Assembly (NCBI GenBank): GCA_964461295.1
Contig: CAYWTX010000530.1
Location: 1 to 7,727, forward strand
Direction: 5' to 3'
DNA length: 7,727 nucleotides
From: CAYWTX01 sp964461295
GTDB lineage: Bacteria; Planctomycetota; Phycisphaerae; SM23-33
Shown: positions 5,886 to 7,727 of the stretch, piece after piece
Numbering within the stretch: position 1 is the stretch's first letter
Layout of the letters: each line of letters opens with the position of its first letter
Made by a program: the position numbers and the translations under genes
The notes under the pieces: generated by a model
What the model saw: only the letters and a program-made list of their open reading frames with translations
What the model was told of the DNA's origin: nothing
Database searches by the model: none

Positions 5886-5890
5886 GAGGG

Positions 5891-5991
5891 GGCGTGATCG
5901 TGCCCGGGCGCCCCGAAGGGGCCCCTGGCTTCAGCGATCCAGGTTCCACGCATCCGGGAGCGGGCCCGGGCGCCGCTTCGCGAATCACGCC
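5891..5991. repeat. Imperfect inverted repeat with two GCCCGGGCGCC copies
   Basis: ggcgtgat (5891-5898) pairs perfectly with atcacgcc (5984-5991). Just inside each arm lies the same 11-mer gcccgggcgcc (5902-5912, 5964-5974), whose gcccgggc core is itself palindromic. In between, 5907-5928 can form a further GC-rich hairpin. This could fold as a roughly 100-nt structured element; no function is recognised. Confidence 0.5.
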
Positions 5992-6139
5992 TGCTTCCTT
6001 CGCGGTTGCGCCAAACGGCGAAGGGGTTAATGAAGCCTTCGCTGTCCGGTGTCGATACTCCTACTGTCCCGCGGAACGCGGAAGGCTGGGTGCGTTTCCC
6101 GCCTGCGCGCACCGCCGCGCGTGGTTCCAGGTGGAGTGA

Positions 6140-6247
6140 ATGGCGCAGCAGGAGGACCGAAATCCCGGACCCGACGACGTGGAGCCCGCACGCGGCATGT
6201 CCTGGCCAAGTGGAGAAGGGAGCAATCGTGCGCGTCCTGATCGCTGA
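6140..6247 (+). CDS. Possible 35-residue leader ORF overlapping the REC-GGDEF start
   Basis: An ATG at 6140 is preceded by AGGTGGAG, a plausible Shine-Dalgarno 4 bases before the ATG. It opens a 35-codon frame (MAQQEDRNPGPDDVEPARG...) ending at 6247, which overlaps the GTG start of the REC-GGDEF gene (6228) by 20 bases in another frame. The peptide is Pro/Arg/Asp-rich with no recognisable family. It could couple translation, or be chance. Confidence 0.25.
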   Translation: MAQQEDRNPGPDDVEPARGMSWPSGEGSNRARPDR

Positions 6248-7160
6248 AGACGACCCGATCTCCCGCCGCGTGCTGGAGACAATGCTGGTTCACTGGGGGT
6301 ACCAAACCATCGCGGCCTGCGACGGCAGGGAAGCATGGGACGTGTTGCAGCAGCCGGAATCGCCTCGTCTGGCGATCCTGGACTGGATGATGCCGGAGAT
6401 GACCGGTGTCGACGTCTGCCGGCTGGTGCGCCAAGGCAGCAAGGGCGGTTACTCCTACCTCATCCTGCTCACCGCCAAGGGACGCCAGGAAGACGTCATC
6501 GAGGGCATGACGGCCGGCGCGGACGACTACATCACCAAGCCGTTCGATTCGGGGGAACTGCGGGCGCGGCTGAACGCGGCGAGGCGGATCCTGGACCTTC
6601 AGGCGGAACTGATAGCGGCCCGCGAGGCGCTTCGCGAGCAGGCCACGCGCGACGTCCTCACCGGGCTGTGGAACCGCTCGGCCATTCTCGACAATTTCAT
6701 CAACGAGATTTCCCGCGCCAGCCGCGAGGAAAAGCCCGTCGGCGTGATCATGGGCGACGTGGACAACTTCAAGCGCGTCAACGACGAGCATGGGCACCGC
6801 GCCGGCGACTCGGTGCTGAAGGAAGTCGCCGTGCGGATGAAGAGCATGCTGCGGCCGTACGACATGATCGGACGCTACGGCGGCGAGGAATTCCTCATGG
6901 TGCTGCCGAGCTGCGACCTGATGTCGGCGGGCTACGTGGCGGAGCGGATTCGCAAGCGGGTCGCGGGAAAGCCCATCGACCTGCCGGATCGCGCGAGCCT
7001 CACCGTTTCGATGAGTTTCGGCGTGTCGGCCAAGCTCGGCGCGGAGCAGTCGGAGATCGAGCGGCTGATCTACCTGGCCGACGAGGCGCTCTATCGCGCC
7101 AAGGGCGGCGGGCGCAATCGCATCGAGATGGCCAGCGCCGCGGCGTACGCGAAGTTCTAG
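6228..7160 (+). CDS. Response regulator diguanylate cyclase (REC-GGDEF)
   Basis: This 310-residue PleD/WspR-like protein probably makes cyclic di-GMP from two GTP when its receiver domain is phosphorylated. The REC domain (1-120) has the acidic pair Asp8-Asp9, phosphoacceptor Asp52 in LDWMMPEM (51-58), Thr82, and Lys104 in TKPF. A coiled linker LQAELIAAREALREQAT (124-140) leads to the GGDEF domain: DVLTGLWNR (142-150), DVDNFKRVNDEHGH (177-190), the active site RYGGEEF (216-222), and AKGGGRNRIE (291-300). RPYD (209-212), five residues before GGEEF, is an intact RxxD inhibitory site, predicting product feedback. GTG 6228 is the start because GAAGGGAG ends five bases before it and MRVLIAEDDP begins the receiver fold; an ATG at 6006 would add an unrelated extension. 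No histidine kinase is nearby, so the input is unknown. Confidence 0.93.
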   Translation: MRVLIAEDDPISRRVLETMLVHWGYQTIAACDGREAWDVLQQPESPRLAILDWMMPEMTGVDVCRLVRQGSKGGYSYLILLTAKGRQEDVIEGMTAGADDYITKPFDSGELRARLNAARRILDLQAELIAAREALREQATRDVLTGLWNRSAILDNFINEISRASREEKPVGVIMGDVDNFKRVNDEHGHRAGDSVLKEVAVRMKSMLRPYDMIGRYGGEEFLMVLPSCDLMSAGYVAERIRKRVAGKPIDLPDRASLTVSMSFGVSAKLGAEQSEIERLIYLADEALYRAKGGGRNRIEMASAAAYAKF

Positions 7161-7315
7161 GGAATCGCGGATTGCCGATCGCGGATTCACGGGCCGCACG
7201 TTCGGGCCTGCTTCCTGGAATCCCTCGACGAGGAGGGCTGTGGGAGGAACACACAAGACTCCTGGGGAGGGAATCCGCGATCCGGAAGACACTGTGGCAA
7301 CATTACAGGGGTCTT
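7161..7315. other. Non-coding region after the REC-GGDEF gene, with 11-bp repeats
   Basis: atcgcggatt occurs twice (7164-7173, 7178-7187). The perfect inverse of 7178-7188, gaatccgcgat, lies at 7271-7281, so about 80 bp are flanked by an 11-bp inverted repeat. No gene, T-tract terminator or RNA gene is recognised. Confidence 0.5.
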
Positions 7316-7511
7316 CAGCCTGAAGGGCTGACAGACTACAGCCCAGGGCAACGCCCTGGGAACCCGCATCCGAAGATGGCGAAGCCCTGAAAGGGCGAGA
7401 GAAACCGTTGCCCGGGCGGGCAGTTCTTGCGCCCTTACAGGGCTCGGGCTTGGGGGGTAACGAATTCCCAGGGCGTTGCCCTGGGCTGTCCTATGTCAGC
7501 CCTTCAGGCTG
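7316..7511. repeat. Nested palindromic repeat element, about 196 bp
   Basis: Three nested inverted pairs are present. cagcctgaagggctgaca (7316-7333) pairs with 7494-7511, 18 of 18. The 24 bases 7339-7362 pair perfectly with 7465-7488. agccctgaaagggcg (7383-7397) pairs with 7430-7444 with one mismatch. The 24-bp arm is itself a palindrome: cccagggc-aac-gccctggg (7342-7360). I recall similar words, seen in conceptual translation as SPGQRPG, as abundant intergenic repeats in planctomycetes. It could be a REP/BIME-like element or MITE; no transposase is encoded. Confidence 0.85.
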
Positions 7512-7569
7512 AGGAACACTCATCACCCCCGGCTCGGACCGCAATAGTGATGGTACATTCTCTGTTTTC
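7512..7569. other. Spacer between palindromic repeat and terminal hairpin
   Basis: These bases hold no gene. A weak pairing of catcac (7520-7525) with gtgatg (7547-7552) is possible. Confidence 0.4.
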
Positions 7570-7588
7570 CCGGGGCTTACGCCCCCGG
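7570..7588 (+). repeat. GC-rich hairpin directly before the intron-like sequence
   Basis: ccgggg (7570-7575) pairs with ccccgg (7583-7588) around a short cttacgc loop. It follows tgtttt and ends three bases before GTGCG. It resembles the stem-loop targets used by bacterial class C group II introns, and words like cggggcttacgccccc are, from memory, common in planctomycete intergenic DNA. Confidence 0.6.
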
Positions 7589-7591
7589 CTA

Positions 7592-7727
7592 GTGCGCCTG
7601 CAAGCGCACACGATCAGAAGGGTGGAAGTCCCTTCCAGGCTAACGTTACGGGCCTGTAGTCGAACGTAACTGCGTGGCCGCAAGGCCAGGTGGAGAGCAG
7701 CGGGAGACAAACGACCAGTCCGTAGGA
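7592..7727 (+). mobile_element. Probable 5' end of a group II intron (truncated by window end)
   Basis: The stretch begins GTGCG, the conserved 5' start of group II introns. It then shows hairpins of the domain I kind: gtgcgc/gcgcac (7592-7609); gaaggg/cccttc around tggaagt (7617-7635), containing the GGTGGAAGTCC word familiar from bacterial introns; gttacg/cgtaac (7645-7670); and tggcc-GCAA-ggcca (7675-7688), a GNRA-capped stem. There is no open frame, as expected before the reverse transcriptase/maturase gene of domain IV, which should lie beyond 7727. An unrelated structured RNA is the main alternative. Confidence 0.65.

Larger units (their letters stand above)
5850..6227. other. Intergenic region between divergent ispF and REC-GGDEF gene
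   Basis: This 378-bp region holds the putative ispF promoter at its left end, an imperfect inverted repeat at 5891-5991, a hairpin at 6018-6042 (gcgaagg/ccttcgc, 11-base loop) and a possible short open frame at 6140-6247. I see no tRNA or riboswitch consensus and no clear promoter for the downstream gene. Confidence 0.55.

Noticed and set aside
4179..5897. A 572-codon open frame on the plus strand
   Set aside because: It is antisense to cysS and ispF, whose families are unmistakable. Its Arg/Val/Leu/His-rich composition is typical of a mirror frame in GC-rich DNA.
6006..6227. N-terminal extension of the REC-GGDEF protein from ATG 6006
   Set aside because: The added residues are Arg/Pro-rich and unlike a domain, whereas GTG 6228 has a good Shine-Dalgarno and starts the receiver fold.
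5889..6227. Cyclic di-GMP riboswitch upstream of the cyclase gene
   Set aside because: I could not find the conserved core of GEMM-type riboswitches; the structure seen is a plain inverted repeat.
6027..7292. A 421-codon open frame antisense to the REC-GGDEF gene
   Set aside because: No motif is recognisable, and the sense strand has a complete two-domain protein with a Shine-Dalgarno.
7316..7511. Rho-independent terminator of the REC-GGDEF gene
   Set aside because: The palindromes are far larger than a terminator, lie over 150 bp after the stop and have no T tract.

Overview
The window is a GC-rich bacterial chromosome segment with eight confident protein genes. It ends in what looks like the first part of a group II intron. 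A member of the Planctomycetota (perhaps a Phycisphaerae-like lineage) is the best guess. The reasons are the high GC, the scattered housekeeping genes, the divergent RuvA and CysRS, and the 3' palindromic repeats of a type I recall from planctomycete genomes. No database search was run, so this placement is inference.

Layout. Bases 1-316 hold no gene but carry a 19-bp direct repeat resembling an insertion-sequence end, a 14-bp tandem duplication and a possible ruvA promoter. ruvA (317-943) and ruvB (943-1986) overlap by one base (TGATG) and form a Holliday-junction branch-migration operon. A two-gene HEPN / minimal-nucleotidyltransferase cassette follows (2020-2400 and 2379-2702), resembling a toxin-antitoxin pair. 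Then come ruvC on the opposite strand (2725-3228), a divergent Uma2-family PD-(D/E)XK protein (3303-3845), cysS (3846-5261, minus) and ispF (5373-5849, minus). A roughly 380-bp intergenic region precedes a REC-GGDEF response regulator (6228-7160). Bases 7161-7591 are non-coding and repeat-rich, with a 196-bp nested inverted repeat and a strong hairpin. Immediately after that hairpin the sequence takes on the features of a group II intron 5' end (GTGCG start, a GGAAGTCC hairpin, a GCAA-capped stem) and runs off the window.

How the genes fit together. RuvA, RuvB and RuvC together process Holliday junctions, but ruvC is not in the ruvAB operon; the HEPN-MNT cassette lies between them. CysRS and IspF are unrelated housekeeping enzymes (cysteine tRNA charging; the MEP isoprenoid pathway) and are probably co-transcribed. 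The REC-GGDEF protein makes cyclic di-GMP in response to phosphorylation.

Most interesting points: the HEPN-MNT cassette within the ruv cluster; the intron-like end placed directly after a hairpin, a target choice typical of class C group II introns; and four gene starts (ruvA, HEPN, ruvC, ispF) with a -10-like box 6-8 bases before the start codon and no Shine-Dalgarno, suggesting leaderless mRNAs. The MNT and REC-GGDEF genes have strong Shine-Dalgarno sequences instead.
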